64,000 nucleotides of DNA from Pseudomonas sp. ACM7 (GCF_004136015.1 NZ_CP024866.1:1685120-1749119); one strand, 5' to 3'. Counted from the first letter of the stretch, positions 44,322 through 54,547 are shown. The notes: generated by a model not told the origin, from the letters alone. A program made the numbers and translations.

Positions 44322-45263
44322 TTATTGTTCTGTCAGGGTGCGTATGCGCACGCCCTGTTCGAGCCGCGCCAACTGCGTGGCGTCGCCAATACCGAAACCG
44401 ATCTGGGTGACCGCCATCGCGGCAATCGCCGTGGCGGTGCGCAAGGTCTGTTCCGGCGTGTCGGCGCTGAGCAAACCGTGGAGCATGCCGGCCAGCAACG
44501 AATCGCCTGCGCCCACTGTGCTGACGACACTGACCTTGGGCGGCGTGGCATGCATCGCCGAGCCGACACTGAACCAGTTCACGCCATCGGCGCCGTCGGA
44601 GATCACCACGTGCTCGATGCCTTGAGCGTGCAAGCGGCTCGCGGCGTGCGCTTGCGCAGCCACCGAAACCACCTCGCAGCCGAGCGCGTCGGCCAGCTCT
44701 TCGGTATTGGGTTTGATCAGCCACGGACCAGCCTTGAGCGCCGCCCGCAAGGCTTCACCACTGGTGTCCAGCGCCACGTTCAAACCGAGATTTTTCAAAC
44801 GCACAATCAACGTCTGCAACCACTGAGGACTGATGCCTTGGGGCAAGCTGCCGGCAACGACGACCGCGTCATGATCGGGTGCAATCTGATCAAGTCGATC
44901 AAGCAACGCCTGTTGCGCGGCTTCACTCACCAAGGGTCCGGGACCGTTGATGTCGGTGATGCGCCCATCGCTTTCCGCCAGTTTGATGTTGCTGCGCGTC
45001 TCACCGGGAACACGGATGAACGCGTCGACAAACCCGCGTTTGGCGAACAGGGTTTCGAACGCCTGGAGGTTGTCCTCCCCGAGGAAACCGCTGACCGTGA
45101 GCTGATGCCCGAGGTCCGCCAGCACTTGTGCCACGTTCACGCCCTTACCGGCGGCATGCGTGTGCATCTCGTCGCTACGGTTGACTTGGCCGGGGGCAAG
45201 TACCGGCAACTGGACGGTGAGGTCCAGCGCCGGGTTGAGGGTCAGGGTCAGGATCTTGGCCAT
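44322..45263 (-). CDS. fruK: 1-phosphofructokinase
   Basis: 313 residues of the PfkB family: N-terminal LTLNPALDLTVQLPVLAPGQ, GGKGVNVA-like motif (AAGKGVNVAQVLADLGH) and the C-terminal GAGDSLLAGMLHGLLS with the catalytic Asp. Phosphorylates fructose-1-phosphate to fructose-1,6-bisphosphate, lowering the FruR effector fructose-1-phosphate. Overlaps the fruB stop codon (TAATG). Confidence 0.95.
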   Translation of the reverse strand: MAKILTLTLNPALDLTVQLPVLAPGQVNRSDEMHTHAAGKGVNVAQVLADLGHQLTVSGFLGEDNLQAFETLFAKRGFVDAFIRVPGETRSNIKLAESDGRITDINGPGPLVSEAAQQALLDRLDQIAPDHDAVVVAGSLPQGISPQWLQTLIVRLKNLGLNVALDTSGEALRAALKAGPWLIKPNTEELADALGCEVVSVAAQAHAASRLHAQGIEHVVISDGADGVNWFSVGSAMHATPPKVSVVSTVGAGDSLLAGMLHGLLSADTPEQTLRTATAIAAMAVTQIGFGIGDATQLARLEQGVRIRTLTEQ

Positions 45264-48124
45264 TACAGGGCCTCCACTAATGCGCGCACTTCATTGGCGC
45301 TGCCCACGGCCAAGGCCTGCTGGGCAAGGATTTGGGTCTGGGCCAGGCTGAGTTCGCGAACCCGCGCCTTGACCTCGGCAATGCTGCGACCCGACACACT
45401 GAGCTCGTCCACACCCAGTCCGACCAGCACCGGCACCGCCAGCGGATCAGCCGCCAACTCGCCGCACACGCCGACCCACTTGCCGTTGGCATGCGCCGCG
45501 CGCACGGTGATGTCGATCAGTTGCAGCACCGCCGGGTGCAAGCCGTCAGCCTGGGCCGACAAGGTCGGATGACCACGGTCGATGGCCAGGGTGTATTGGG
45601 TCAGGTCATTGGTGCCGACGCTGAAGAAGTCGACCTCTTTGGCCAGTACCGGAGCGAGCAGTGCAGCCGACGGCACTTCAATCATGATCCCCAATTGCAG
45701 GTCTGCAACCGGAATTTCCAGACGCAGCCGTTCGGTCATGTCCCGCGCCTGGCGCCACTCATCAACGCTGCCGACCATGGGAAACATAATCCGCAGCGGA
45801 CGGTTGTCCGCCGCACGCAGCAACGCGCGCAATTGCGCTTCCATGATGTGCGGACGTTGCAGAGTCAGGCGAATACCACGCACGCCGAGGAACGGGTTTT
45901 CTTCTTTGGCAATCGGCCAATACGGCAGCGGCTTGTCGCCGCCGACATCGAGAGTACGCACCACCAGCGGCCGACCGGCCAGGCCATCGAGTACACGACG
46001 GTATTCAACCTCTTGGGTCGCTTCGTCCGGCGCTTGCGAGTGGGCCATGAAAATCAGTTCGGTGCGCAGCAGGCCAATGCCTTCGGCGCCCTGCTCCACC
46101 GCGCTGGTCACGCCGGCGCTTTCGCCGATGTTGGCGAACACTTCGACTGCATGGCCGTCGGTGGTCAGTGCCGGCTGATGACGTTGTTCGGCAGCCGCTT
46201 TCAGACGCAGCTCGCGGGTGTCGCGCTCTTCGGTGGCGCGCTGCAAGGTCGCCGCGTCGGCGTCCACGTGCAGGCGGCCGCGTTGGCCATCAATCAGCAA
46301 TGGCGTGCCCGGCGCCAGCAGCAACACGGCCGGGCCGGCGCCGACCAGCGCTGGAATACCAAGCGCTCGGGCGACAATCGCACTGTGCGCGGTAGCACCG
46401 CCACGGGCGGTGAGGATGCCGGCGACGCGGGCGGGGTCAAGACGGGCGACATCGGATGGACCGACTTCATCCATAACCAGAATGTACGGTTGCTCAGGCT
46501 CGCTCGGGGTTTCGACGCCACTCAGTTGCGCCAGCACTCGACGGCCGATGTCGCGTAAGTCGGCGGCGCGCTCGGCGAGCAAGGCGTCCTGCAGCGATTC
46601 CTGTTGTTTGGCCGCCGCTTCAATCACCGCCATCCACGCCGCTTCGGCGCTTTCGCCCTGCTTGAGACGGGTGTCGACTTCATCGGTCAACTCCGGGTCG
46701 TCGAGCATTTCCTGGTGAGTGATGAAAATCTCGCGAATGGCCTTGGACTTGCTGCGTTCGATCAAGCCTTCGATGTCGCGACGCACGTCCGCCAACGCCT
46801 GCTGGAGACGCTCGCGCTCGATCGCGGCAGACTCACCGCGCAGCGGGTACTCAATGGTTTGCAGCACTTGAATGTGCGCCGGGCCGATGGCGATGCCCGG
46901 TGCAGCGGCAATGGCCTGAACCAGGCTGCCGGAGGCTGGCGCGAGGATTACCTCGGCCACATCGGCGATCACTTCGCGCTGTTGGCTCACGGCGGGCAGC
47001 GGCTCGACTTCTTCACCGAGGCCTTCTTCGATGGCGGCCAGCAGGGCTGGCAAGGCATCGGCGGCGATGCTCGGTTCGGCGACAAATTCCAACACCTGAC
47101 CGCGACGAGCACCGAGGCTGAGCAGTTTGCTCAAGCTCTTCACCGACACCGCGCTGTCCTGGCCATCGACGATGCGTACGCGGATTTCACCTTCAAAACT
47201 CTTCGCCAGTTGCGCAAGGATCTTCGCCGGGCGCGCGTGCAAGCCGTGGGCGTTGGCCAGGGCGATGCGAGCGCTCGGCCAATCCGCCGGCAGCTCACCG
47301 CCCAGGACTTCGAGGACTTTACGGCTGCTGGTGGCGCGGCCCAATTCGTGGCCGCGACCTTCGATCAGCAACGCACAAAGACGCTCGAGCAAGGCCTGAT
47401 GGGCTTCACCGAGGCTGGCCAGACAGAACAGACCGCTGAGCGGCTGGCCGAGGTAGCGCATGGGTTTGTCCGGGGTGACGAAGGCCAGGCCCGGACGCTT
47501 GACCGTTTGCTCGCTGTGCAGCCACCACAAGCCATCGCCCAGCGGCAGCGCGTCGACCTGCTGCAACACGGCAGAGAAACCGTTGCTCACGCAGTCGGCC
47601 TGGCGCAGCAAACGTGCACCGCGCCAGACCAGCTCTTCGAAGTCATCGGCGGACACACCGAGGCCGATCATCTGTGCATCCAGCGCCAGTTCTTGCGGCG
47701 CGCCTTGCAGCAATTTCAGCAAGGCTTCGGCGGAACTGGCGCGGCGCAGCGCCTGGCCGAGGTCGGTTTCGCCGAGGGCACGGGTCAGCAGCTGCAACAG
47801 GCGCAGGTGTTCGTCGGATTTGGCTGCAATACCAATCGCCAGGTAGACGATCTGACCATCGCCCCAGTCCACGCCTTCAGGAAACTGCATCAGCCGCACG
47901 CCGGTGGAAAACACCTGATCGCGGGTTTCCGGCGTACCGTGGGGGATGGCAATACCTTGACCGAGAAAGGTCGAGCCCTGGGCTTCGCGCGCCTGCAACC
48001 CGGCGAGATAACCCTCGGCCACCAGGCCATCGGTGACCAGATGCTGCGCCAGCAGGTGCAACGCTGCGGACTTATCCACAGCCGATTGGCCCATGGATAT
48101 CTGCTCTATGGTGAGCTCGAGCAT
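45263..48124 (-). CDS. fruB: PTS fructose EIIA-HPr-EI fusion protein
   Basis: 953 residues. The EIIA(Fru) domain (1-145) has phospho-His62 in GIAIPHGTPETRD. A middle linker region with a second degenerate EIIA-like part follows. The HPr domain (about 282-370) has His296 in NAHGLHARPAKIL. The EI domain (about 400-953) has active His580 in GGATAHSAIVARALG and the PEP-binding signature near GTNDLTQYTLAIDRGH. It carries phosphate from PEP to FruA in one polypeptide, the arrangement known for Pseudomonas fructose uptake. First gene of fruBKA, with the FruR operator about 145 bases upstream. Confidence 0.95.
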   Translation of the reverse strand: MLELTIEQISMGQSAVDKSAALHLLAQHLVTDGLVAEGYLAGLQAREAQGSTFLGQGIAIPHGTPETRDQVFSTGVRLMQFPEGVDWGDGQIVYLAIGIAAKSDEHLRLLQLLTRALGETDLGQALRRASSAEALLKLLQGAPQELALDAQMIGLGVSADDFEELVWRGARLLRQADCVSNGFSAVLQQVDALPLGDGLWWLHSEQTVKRPGLAFVTPDKPMRYLGQPLSGLFCLASLGEAHQALLERLCALLIEGRGHELGRATSSRKVLEVLGGELPADWPSARIALANAHGLHARPAKILAQLAKSFEGEIRVRIVDGQDSAVSVKSLSKLLSLGARRGQVLEFVAEPSIAADALPALLAAIEEGLGEEVEPLPAVSQQREVIADVAEVILAPASGSLVQAIAAAPGIAIGPAHIQVLQTIEYPLRGESAAIERERLQQALADVRRDIEGLIERSKSKAIREIFITHQEMLDDPELTDEVDTRLKQGESAEAAWMAVIEAAAKQQESLQDALLAERAADLRDIGRRVLAQLSGVETPSEPEQPYILVMDEVGPSDVARLDPARVAGILTARGGATAHSAIVARALGIPALVGAGPAVLLLAPGTPLLIDGQRGRLHVDADAATLQRATEERDTRELRLKAAAEQRHQPALTTDGHAVEVFANIGESAGVTSAVEQGAEGIGLLRTELIFMAHSQAPDEATQEVEYRRVLDGLAGRPLVVRTLDVGGDKPLPYWPIAKEENPFLGVRGIRLTLQRPHIMEAQLRALLRAADNRPLRIMFPMVGSVDEWRQARDMTERLRLEIPVADLQLGIMIEVPSAALLAPVLAKEVDFFSVGTNDLTQYTLAIDRGHPTLSAQADGLHPAVLQLIDITVRAAHANGKWVGVCGELAADPLAVPVLVGLGVDELSVSGRSIAEVKARVRELSLAQTQILAQQALAVGSANEVRALVEAL

Positions 48125-48269
48125 GCTTTCTCCTTTTTGGCGCCTTGTGACGCCAGGTATTGTTTTGAATGATTCAGCTTAGGCGCTTAGGCACACCTTT
48201 TCAGGGGCAGTTTTGGCGGTTTCGCGGCAGAACCGGCAAAGGAGCCTATAACGTAGAAAATACGCCTGC

Positions 48270-48281
48270 TGAAACGTTTAA
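48270..48281. promoter_or_regulatory. FruR (Cra) operator between fruB and fruR
   Basis: TGAAACGTTTAA is the exact complement of TTAAACGTTTCA, the operator described for Pseudomonas FruR. It lies almost midway in the 301-base divergent gap. Fructose-1-phosphate relieves FruR binding there. Confidence 0.85.
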
Positions 48282-48425
48282 TCTAGAAAGATTGGCACGT
48301 TACTCGATAATGTCTCATCCTTGAAGTCCAATTGTCGGATGTGCTGCGACAATGGTCGTCTGCCTTAATCGGGTAGGATTGGCGAAAATGTCGAGGCAAG
48401 CTCGAAAAAACAAGGAAAACCCGGG

Positions 48426-49421
48426 TTGAAACTCAGTGATATCGCCCAGTTGGCCGGTGTGTCCGTTACCACCGCCAGCTATGTCATCAATGGCAAGGCA
48501 GAACAACAACGTATCAGCAGTGCCACCGTCGAGCGCGTGCGCGCGGTCGTCGAACAACATGGCTTTACGCCCAATCCCCAGGCTGCCGGGCTGCGCAGTC
48601 GGCATACCCGAACCCTGGGTTTCATTCTGCCGGACCTGGAAAACCCCAGTTACGCACGAATCGCCAAACTGCTGGAACAAGGCGCCCGGGCTCGCGGCTA
48701 TCAGCTGCTGATCGCCAGTTCCGACGATGCACCGGACAGCGAACGGCAATTGCTCAAACTGTTCCGGGCCCGGCGCTGCGATGCATTGATCGTTGCCAGT
48801 TGCCTGCCGGCCGGCGATGACAGCTATCGCCAATTGCAGGCCAAGGGCATTCCGATCATCGCGATCGACCGGGTCATGGAGTCTGAGCATTTCTGTTCGG
48901 TGATCAGTGATGACCGCGAGGCCAGCCTGCAACTGACCCGCAGTCTACTGGACCCGCTGCCCAAGCAGATCGCACTGATCGGCGCACGCCCCGAATTGAG
49001 CATCAGCCAGGAGCGTGCGGGCGGTTTCAAAGAAGCGTTGGCCGGGTTCAAAGGCGAAGTGCTGATCGAACACGGCGAGTCATTCAGCCGTGAGTGCGGC
49101 AAACAGTTGATGGAAGAACTGCTACAGCGTCTGGGTCATTTGCCGGATGCGCTGGTGACCACGTCCTACGTGCTGCTTCAGGGCGTATTCGATGCCTTGC
49201 ACGACTTCCCGCTCAAAACCCGCCCGCTGCGGCTCGGCACCTTCGGCGACACGCAGCTGCTGGATTTCCTGCCGCTGCCGGTCAACGCCATGGCCCAGCA
49301 GCATCAACTCATCGTCGACAAGGCCCTCGAACTGGCCCTGGCCGCCATCGAGCAATCGGATTACCGACCCGGCGTGCAGGCTATCGCGCGGACCTTCAAG
49401 CAGCGTATTCGCCAGGACTGA
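48426..49421 (+). CDS. fruR: Fructose operon repressor FruR/Cra (LacI family)
   Basis: 331 residues from a TTG start at 48426, set by AAGGAAAA and the family N-terminus MKLSDIAQLAGVSVTTASYV. LacI helix-turn-helix and hinge (residues 1-55), then a periplasmic-binding-like effector domain (RTLGFILPDLENPSYARIAK ... LGTFGDTQLLDFLPLPVNAM). Binds the operator at 48270-48281 and controls divergent fruBKA; the effector in pseudomonads is fructose-1-phosphate. Followed 3 bases later by tatD, an operon-like arrangement. Confidence 0.93.
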   Translation: MKLSDIAQLAGVSVTTASYVINGKAEQQRISSATVERVRAVVEQHGFTPNPQAAGLRSRHTRTLGFILPDLENPSYARIAKLLEQGARARGYQLLIASSDDAPDSERQLLKLFRARRCDALIVASCLPAGDDSYRQLQAKGIPIIAIDRVMESEHFCSVISDDREASLQLTRSLLDPLPKQIALIGARPELSISQERAGGFKEALAGFKGEVLIEHGESFSRECGKQLMEELLQRLGHLPDALVTTSYVLLQGVFDALHDFPLKTRPLRLGTFGDTQLLDFLPLPVNAMAQQHQLIVDKALELALAAIEQSDYRPGVQAIARTFKQRIRQD

Positions 49422-49424
49422 ACC

Positions 49425-50201
49425 GTGGAGCTGATCGACAGCCACACTCATCTGGATTTTCCGGACTTCGACGAGGATCGCACGGCGTTGTTGGCCGAGA
49501 GCCGCGCCCTCGGAGTGCGGCGGATGGTGGTGCTGGGGGTTTACAACGCCAACTGGCAGCGCGTCTGGGATCTGGTGCAAAGCGACCCCGATCTGTATGC
49601 GGCGTTCGGTTTGCATCCGGTGTATCTGGATGATCATCGTCCCGAAGACCTGACGGCACTCGGCGACTGGCTGAGCCGTCTAGCGGGCCATCGACAGTTG
49701 TGCGCGGTGGGCGAGATCGGTCTGGATTACTTTATCGAAACCCTGGACCGTGAACGTCAACAGGTACTGTTCGATGCGCAACTACAACTGGCGGCGGACT
49801 TCAATCTTCCCGCGCTGATTCATGTGCGACGCAGCCACGCGGCGGTGATTGCCACGCTTAAACGGTTTCGCTTGAAACGCGCGGGGATCATTCATGCCTT
49901 CGCCGGCAGCAAAGAAGAAGCCCGCGAATACATCAAGCTCGGTTTCAAACTTGGCCTGGGCGGAGCCGCGACCTGGCCTCAGGCGTTACGCATGCATCGT
50001 GTGCTTGCCGAATTGCCGCTTGAATCGGTGGTACTGGAAACCGATTCTCCGGACATGGCGCCCGCCATGTTCCCCGGACAACGCAACAGCCCGGCGCATC
50101 TGCCGGCGATCTGCTCGGCATTGGCCGGGATCATGGCGATCAGCCCTGAACAATTGGCCGATGCCAGCACTGCCAATGCCTGTGAGCTGTTCAACTGGTA
50201 A
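49425..50201 (+). CDS. TatD-family metal-dependent hydrolase
   Basis: 258 residues from GTG at 49425, three bases after fruR with AGGA in the fruR end. Metal-binding motifs of the TatD barrel: DSHTHLDF (residues 4-11), VGEIGLDYF, HVRRSHAA, GIIHAFAGS and ETDSPDMAP. The family includes 3'-5' DNases; no substrate can be inferred from the fru context. The stop codon abuts the stop of the convergent gene at 50202 with no gap. Confidence 0.9.
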   Translation: MELIDSHTHLDFPDFDEDRTALLAESRALGVRRMVVLGVYNANWQRVWDLVQSDPDLYAAFGLHPVYLDDHRPEDLTALGDWLSRLAGHRQLCAVGEIGLDYFIETLDRERQQVLFDAQLQLAADFNLPALIHVRRSHAAVIATLKRFRLKRAGIIHAFAGSKEEAREYIKLGFKLGLGGAATWPQALRMHRVLAELPLESVVLETDSPDMAPAMFPGQRNSPAHLPAICSALAGIMAISPEQLADASTANACELFNW

Positions 50202-50591
50202 TCAGTCGGCGTAGGCCTTGGCGGCTTCCAGCGTCAGCGTCATGTGTAGCCGGTGCCGGGCAAACCGCATGACGGCGAAATAGACGAGAATCGCCAACAG
50301 CGAAAAATTCAGCTGCTCCACGACGCTGAACATCCCGATCCACTCCAACACCAACGCCACCAGCAACGCGGTGCAAACCATGACCAACGTGCTCGCCCGC
50401 AGTAATGCCAGGGAGTCGAGGGACTTGAAGCGCTTGATCTGTTTCGGATCGTTCAGTTGCAAGGCTTTCTGGCAGTGGGAACATGCGAACGCTTCGTTGA
50501 TCGCAATGGCGTTGAGTTGCCAGGGTTTGAGCAGGAGTGTGCTCGCGCAATGAGCGCAATGACCCTGGATTCCAATCGTTGCAGCAGACAT
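50202..50591 (-). CDS. Small zinc-ribbon membrane protein, 129 aa
   Basis: Starts MSAATIGIQGHCAHCASTLL, GAGG upstream. Two CxxC pairs (GHCAHCASTL and FACSHCQKAL) form an N-terminal zinc ribbon, followed by two membrane helices (ASTLVMVCTALLVALVLEWI and LNFSLLAILVYFAVM) and a short cytoplasmic tail. Function unknown; the layout is that of small membrane proteins with a metal-ribbon head. Convergent with tatD with zero spacing, so the two 3' ends must share a terminator region or overlap. Confidence 0.75.
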   Translation of the reverse strand: MSAATIGIQGHCAHCASTLLLKPWQLNAIAINEAFACSHCQKALQLNDPKQIKRFKSLDSLALLRASTLVMVCTALLVALVLEWIGMFSVVEQLNFSLLAILVYFAVMRFARHRLHMTLTLEAAKAYAD

Positions 50592-50721
50592 AACCGAGCC
50601 TCCTCAGGGCGGGTCCAAGTGATTAATCTTCCTACATTGAAGACCAAAAACCAGACGGCGGAGGAAAACCGGACATTGCCTACCTGAAGAGGGAACAAAT
50701 ACTACAGACAGAGCACACATA

Positions 50722-50812
50722 CCTGTGGGAGCGGGCTTGCTCGCGAAGGCTGATCAACATTCAACATAGATGTCGCCTGTCAGGCCGCTTTCGCGAGCAA
50801 GCCCGCTCCCAC
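50722..50812. repeat. REP doublet
   Basis: Inverted cores CTGTGGGAGCGGGCTTGCTCGCGAA and complement. 25 bases beyond the chemoreceptor stop codon, so it may terminate that minus-strand gene. The plus strand ends with an 8-base T-run after the second arm. Confidence 0.9.
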
Positions 50813-50836
50813 ATTTTTTTTGCGCCGCAGAGTTCT

Positions 50837-52867
50837 TTAAACCCGGAACGCGCTGATCAGCTGCTTCAACTCCACCACCTGGGCCGACAACGCACGACTG
50901 GCGTCTTCGGTCTGGTGTGCACCTTCGGCGGTACGCTCACCGGCGCGGTTGATCTCGACAATGTTCTGGTCGATGTCATGGGCCACGGCGGTCTGCTGCT
51001 CTACCGCAGCGGCAATTTGCTGATTCTGATCGACGATCATGCCGACGGCACCGAGGATGTTTTCCAGCGCTTGCTGAACCTTTTCCGACTGCCCCACCGT
51101 GCCGTTGGCCATCTGATGACTGGTACCCATCGCCTTCACCGCAGCGCCGACACCACTGTGCAGCTTGGCGATCATCTGCTCGATTTCCTCGGTCGATTGC
51201 TGGGTGCGCTTGGCCAGGGTCCGGACCTCGTCCGCCACCACCGCAAAACCACGGCCCTGCTCACCGGCCCGAGCGGCTTCGATGGCCGCGTTGAGGGCCA
51301 AGAGGTTGGTCTGTTCGGCGATGCTCTTGATCACCTCCAGCACACGGCTGATGGACTGGCTGTCGCTGGCCAGCTGATTGATCACCAGCACCGACTGATC
51401 GATCTCACTGGCCAGTGCAGCGATGCTGCCCTGCTGGGATTCCACCAGCCCGCGACCGCTGATGGTCTCGTCATTGACGCTATGAGCGCTGCTGACCGCT
51501 GCCGCGGCACTGCGTGCAACCTCAAGGGACGTGGCGGACATCTGGTTCATGGCCGTGGCGACCTGCTCGATCTGCGTGCGCTGCCCCGCCACCGCCTGGT
51601 TACTCTGGGCGGAAACGTTCTCCACCTGCCCGGCCTGGCGCTCGACCTCAGTGACGGTCTGGCCGACCCGCTCGATCAGATCATGGATTTTCTTCACGGT
51701 GCCGTTGAACACCTCGCCCAACTCGCCCAGTTCATCGCGGCTGTTGGCGCTGAAGGTTACCGTCATGTCGCCGGCCGCGACCTTGTCCATCACCGCGCCA
51801 AGACGCTTGAGGGTGGTGCGGGTCGAGGCATAGAAGCCGCCGTAAAGGTAAAAAATCAGCACAAACACCACCGACAACGCCACGGCCTGCAAGACCATGT
51901 GGGTGCGGTTCTGCTCCAGTCGCTGTTGTAACTGGGTGCCGAGAAACTTCAGGGTGGCTTCGTTGAGCTGGTACGTCTGGTCCATCAGGCCCGTGACCTG
52001 ATCGTAAAAGCCCTGCCACGGCGCATCGAGCGTGTCGGCCATTACCACCTGTTCTTCGAACAGTTCACTGGCCTTTTTCAACGATGCCTTGCTGTTATCG
52101 GCCTGAGTGGCCAGGGTTTCCCGTGCCGCTTTGCTGGAGCCCAGCGCGTCCTGCAACTTCAGGGCATATTCGGCGTGCAGTTTTTCGATCTGCGCCAGCA
52201 ACTCATCAAAACGGGTACTTGATGCCGAATTGAGAAAGCCCTGCCCCAACGAAAAAGAGCCCATCGCCCGGCCTTCGCCCAGAAGCTGGGTCACGGGCGG
52301 GGTGACATTGGTAATGAGTTCGCTCAGCTGGCGCATGTCGCTCTGGGTGTCGCGGCTCAGGCCGGCCTGACTGGCGATGATCTGGCTGAAAATTTGCGCG
52401 TTGCCGAGCAACTTGCCGATCATCGCGCTTTTGCTTTGCAGGGAGTTTTCCGTTTGCTGGGCCTTGAACGCGGCGATCATTTCATCGCGTTTGCCATCGA
52501 AAACCATGATTTGCTCAGCGTCCGCGGTCATCGCCGTCAGCGCTTGCAAACGGGTCAGCACACTTTGCCCCAGGGTACTGATCTGTGACTCGACATTGCC
52601 GGCCTTGCCGGACTGACCAAGGGTGACGTTGATCTGCACCAGGTTGTTCAGGGTTTCCAGATCGCGCCGTAACGTCAGGCTACTGCCCAGCAGGTCGAGG
52701 CTTTGCAGTTCGACCCGGGTGCCCTGGAATTCTCGATAAGAATCACGCACCAGATAGAAGTTGGTCACCAGCATCGGCACAAGGAACAGCACGCTGATCA
52801 GGCTGAACTTCATGCCAAAGCTCAGGCGGTTCATCAGCGCGACGGCGGGATAGAGCAAGCTCTTCAC
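50837..52867 (-). CDS. Methyl-accepting chemotaxis protein
   Basis: 676 residues from GTG 52867 behind GGGAGACTTCCA. First membrane helix [20 protein letters not shown], a long helical periplasmic sensor (about 40-325) and a second membrane helix [24 protein letters not shown] follows ([20 protein letters not shown]). The signalling domain contains the hairpin tip [26 protein letters not shown]. The final residues ([10 protein letters not shown]) lack a CheR/CheB tether pentapeptide. Ligand unknown. From memory the ampE-adjacent position matches a chemoreceptor gene in P. aeruginosa. Confidence 0.94.
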   Translation of the reverse strand: MKSLLYPAVALMNRLSFGMKFSLISVLFLVPMLVTNFYLVRDSYREFQGTRVELQSLDLLGSSLTLRRDLETLNNLVQINVTLGQSGKAGNVESQISTLGQSVLTRLQALTAMTADAEQIMVFDGKRDEMIAAFKAQQTENSLQSKSAMIGKLLGNAQIFSQIIASQAGLSRDTQSDMRQLSELITNVTPPVTQLLGEGRAMGSFSLGQGFLNSASSTRFDELLAQIEKLHAEYALKLQDALGSSKAARETLATQADNSKASLKKASELFEEQVVMADTLDAPWQGFYDQVTGLMDQTYQLNEATLKFLGTQLQQRLEQNRTHMVLQAVALSVVFVLIFYLYGGFYASTRTTLKRLGAVMDKVAAGDMTVTFSANSRDELGELGEVFNGTVKKIHDLIERVGQTVTEVERQAGQVENVSAQSNQAVAGQRTQIEQVATAMNQMSATSLEVARSAAAAVSSAHSVNDETISGRGLVESQQGSIAALASEIDQSVLVINQLASDSQSISRVLEVIKSIAEQTNLLALNAAIEAARAGEQGRGFAVVADEVRTLAKRTQQSTEEIEQMIAKLHSGVGAAVKAMGTSHQMANGTVGQSEKVQQALENILGAVGMIVDQNQQIAAAVEQQTAVAHDIDQNIVEINRAGERTAEGAHQTEDASRALSAQVVELKQLISAFRV

Positions 52868-53006
52868 TGGAAGTCTCCCTTTGATTTCTTATTTTTATTG
52901 GCAGGCGCGGGTCGAGAGCAGATAGCCACTATTCGGCGCTGTCTCTGTATAGCTCAAATCGGCGGGAGGTTTTGTAACTTAAGGTTAACGACGGGGGGAC
53001 GCGGTC

Positions 53007-53140
53007 TTGTAGCAGCTGGCGAAGCCTGCGTTCGGCTGCGCAGCAGTCGTAAATCCTGATTACGCGGTGAGCCTGACAAACCGCGGTGACTGAGTTGGCG
53101 ACTGCTGCGCAGCCGGACGCAGGCTGCGCCAGCTGCTACA
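53007..53140. repeat. Long inverted repeat (GTAGCAGCTG family, variant)
   Basis: Arms of about 42 bases (53007-53049 and 53099-53140), TTGTAGCAGCTGGCGAAGCC versus GCGCCAGCTGCTACA, with a few mismatches. Same ends as the 6534-6667 palindrome but GGCGAAGCC instead of GCCGAAGGC. Located between the chemoreceptor promoter and the end of ampE. Confidence 0.8.
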
Positions 53141-53153
53141 GAGGCCAGTGTGC

Positions 53154-53990
53154 TTACGGAAGGACGGTCCACAGCGCGAAACCGGCGTACCAGAGCACCG
53201 CCGCGCGCAGCAGCAGTTCCCAGATCCGGTCGAGGCTGTTGATGCCGTCAGGCCCGACCACCGGTGCCGGGATTTCACCGGCCACCAGCCCGACCTTCTC
53301 GATCAATTGGGCGGCGCTGATGTTCCAGTTCAGCAGCTCGTGCACCATCACGCGACCCACCGCGACAAAGTTGCCGACCAACGCAAAGCTCGCCGCCAGC
53401 AGACGCACCGGCACCCAGTCGAACGCATGACGCAGTTTTGCCGCGCGCTCGACCACGGCCGGGTTCTGCCCGTGTTCTTCGGCCAGGGCCAGCAGTCGAT
53501 AGCTCAGGGCCGCGACCGGCCCCAGCAGGAAGTACCAGAAAATCACCGCGAAAAAGCTCTGATAAGCCTCCCACAGCAGATGCCCTTCGACCCGTTCCAG
53601 CAGTTGTTCACCGCTATCGGCGCAGATACCCACATCGCGGTCCGCTACATGAGCGGCCGCTTGCAGGTCTTCCCGGCGCCAGGCATCGCGAAACGGCCCG
53701 AGACCGGCCAGCAGATCACCGCGGCCGAGACTGTAAATCACCACCAGCAGATGCACCGGCAACGCCAGCAGACCGTAAGCCACCGGGTCCAATACCAGTA
53801 GCAGCAAACCCAGCAGTGCCGCTGGCAACAACACCAGTATCAGCAAAATCAACCACGGACTTTTCGCCAGACGCGGACTGACCTCAAGCTTGTTCAGCTC
53901 GCGAACCCATCCACCATCGCGCTGAACCCGATGGCGCAGGGCCGAGAACTTCTCGATCCAGACCGCCAACAGCAACACCAGAAAACTCAT
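53154..53990 (-). CDS. ampE: AmpE, inner-membrane signalling modulator
   Basis: 278 residues starting MSFLVLLLAVWIEKFSALRH with about four membrane helices (SPWLILLILVLLPAALLGLL, SFFAVIFWYFLLGPVAALSY among them) and the conserved ALRHRVQRDGGWVREL start. AmpE is co-encoded with AmpD in gammaproteobacteria and is thought to influence beta-lactamase induction. Its ATG overlaps the ampD stop (ATGA), confirming the ampDE operon. Confidence 0.93.
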   Translation of the reverse strand: MSFLVLLLAVWIEKFSALRHRVQRDGGWVRELNKLEVSPRLAKSPWLILLILVLLPAALLGLLLLVLDPVAYGLLALPVHLLVVIYSLGRGDLLAGLGPFRDAWRREDLQAAAHVADRDVGICADSGEQLLERVEGHLLWEAYQSFFAVIFWYFLLGPVAALSYRLLALAEEHGQNPAVVERAAKLRHAFDWVPVRLLAASFALVGNFVAVGRVMVHELLNWNISAAQLIEKVGLVAGEIPAPVVGPDGINSLDRIWELLLRAAVLWYAGFALWTVLP

Positions 53991-54547
53991 TGTTGTTCCT
54001 CTTTTGCCAGGGCCGCCCGATAGCGTGCCCAGTCGAACGCAGGCCCCGGATCGGTTTTACGCCCGGGTGCAATGTCGCTATGCCCGCAAATGCGCTGTGC
54101 GGTGATGGCCGTGAACACGCTTTGCAGCTGCCGGGTCAGGGTCGTCAACGCTTGATACTGAGCGTCGGTGAACGGCAGATCATCCGTGCCTTCAAGTTCG
54201 ATGCCCAAGGAAAAATCGTTACAGGTTTCCCGCCCTTCGAAACTCGAGACGCCGGCATGCCAGGCACGCTCAAGACAAGAGACAAACTGAGTGACGGTGC
54301 CGTCACGTTCGATCAGAAAGTGCGCAGACACTCGCAGGTCGGCGATCCCTTCAAAGTAAGGGTGCTCCGTGACATCCAGACGATTCTGGAAAAATTCCTG
54401 CACCTTGCCGGTAGCGAACTGCGCTGGTGGCAGACTGATGTTGTGGATCACCAGCAGGGAAATTTCGCCCGAGGGGCGCGCATTGAAGTTGGGCGAGGGG
54501 CAAATATCTACGCCCTGACACCAACCGCTCGCGGGGTCCAACTGCAT
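53987..54547 (-). CDS. ampD: 1,6-anhydro-N-acetylmuramyl-L-alanine amidase AmpD
   Basis: 186 residues, zinc amidase_2 fold. Metal ligands His35 (LLVIHNISLPP), His156 (ICGHSDIAPG) and Asp166 (GRKTDPGPAFDW), catalytic Glu117 (FSLGIELEGTDD), positions equivalent to the classical AmpD residues. Cytosolic, with no signal peptide. Removes stem peptides from recycled anhydro-muropeptides and so keeps AmpR-controlled beta-lactamase low; loss of function raises AmpC. Confidence 0.96.
   Translation of the reverse strand: MQLDPASGWCQGVDICPSPNFNARPSGEISLLVIHNISLPPAQFATGKVQEFFQNRLDVTEHPYFEGIADLRVSAHFLIERDGTVTQFVSCLERAWHAGVSSFEGRETCNDFSLGIELEGTDDLPFTDAQYQALTTLTRQLQSVFTAITAQRICGHSDIAPGRKTDPGPAFDWARYRAALAKEEQQ

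Noticed and set aside
44311..44724. In-frame 5' extension of fruA to 717 codons
   Set aside because: The extra part lies inside fruK in another frame and reads as Arg-rich shadow; MKLAIVTACPNG is the family start.
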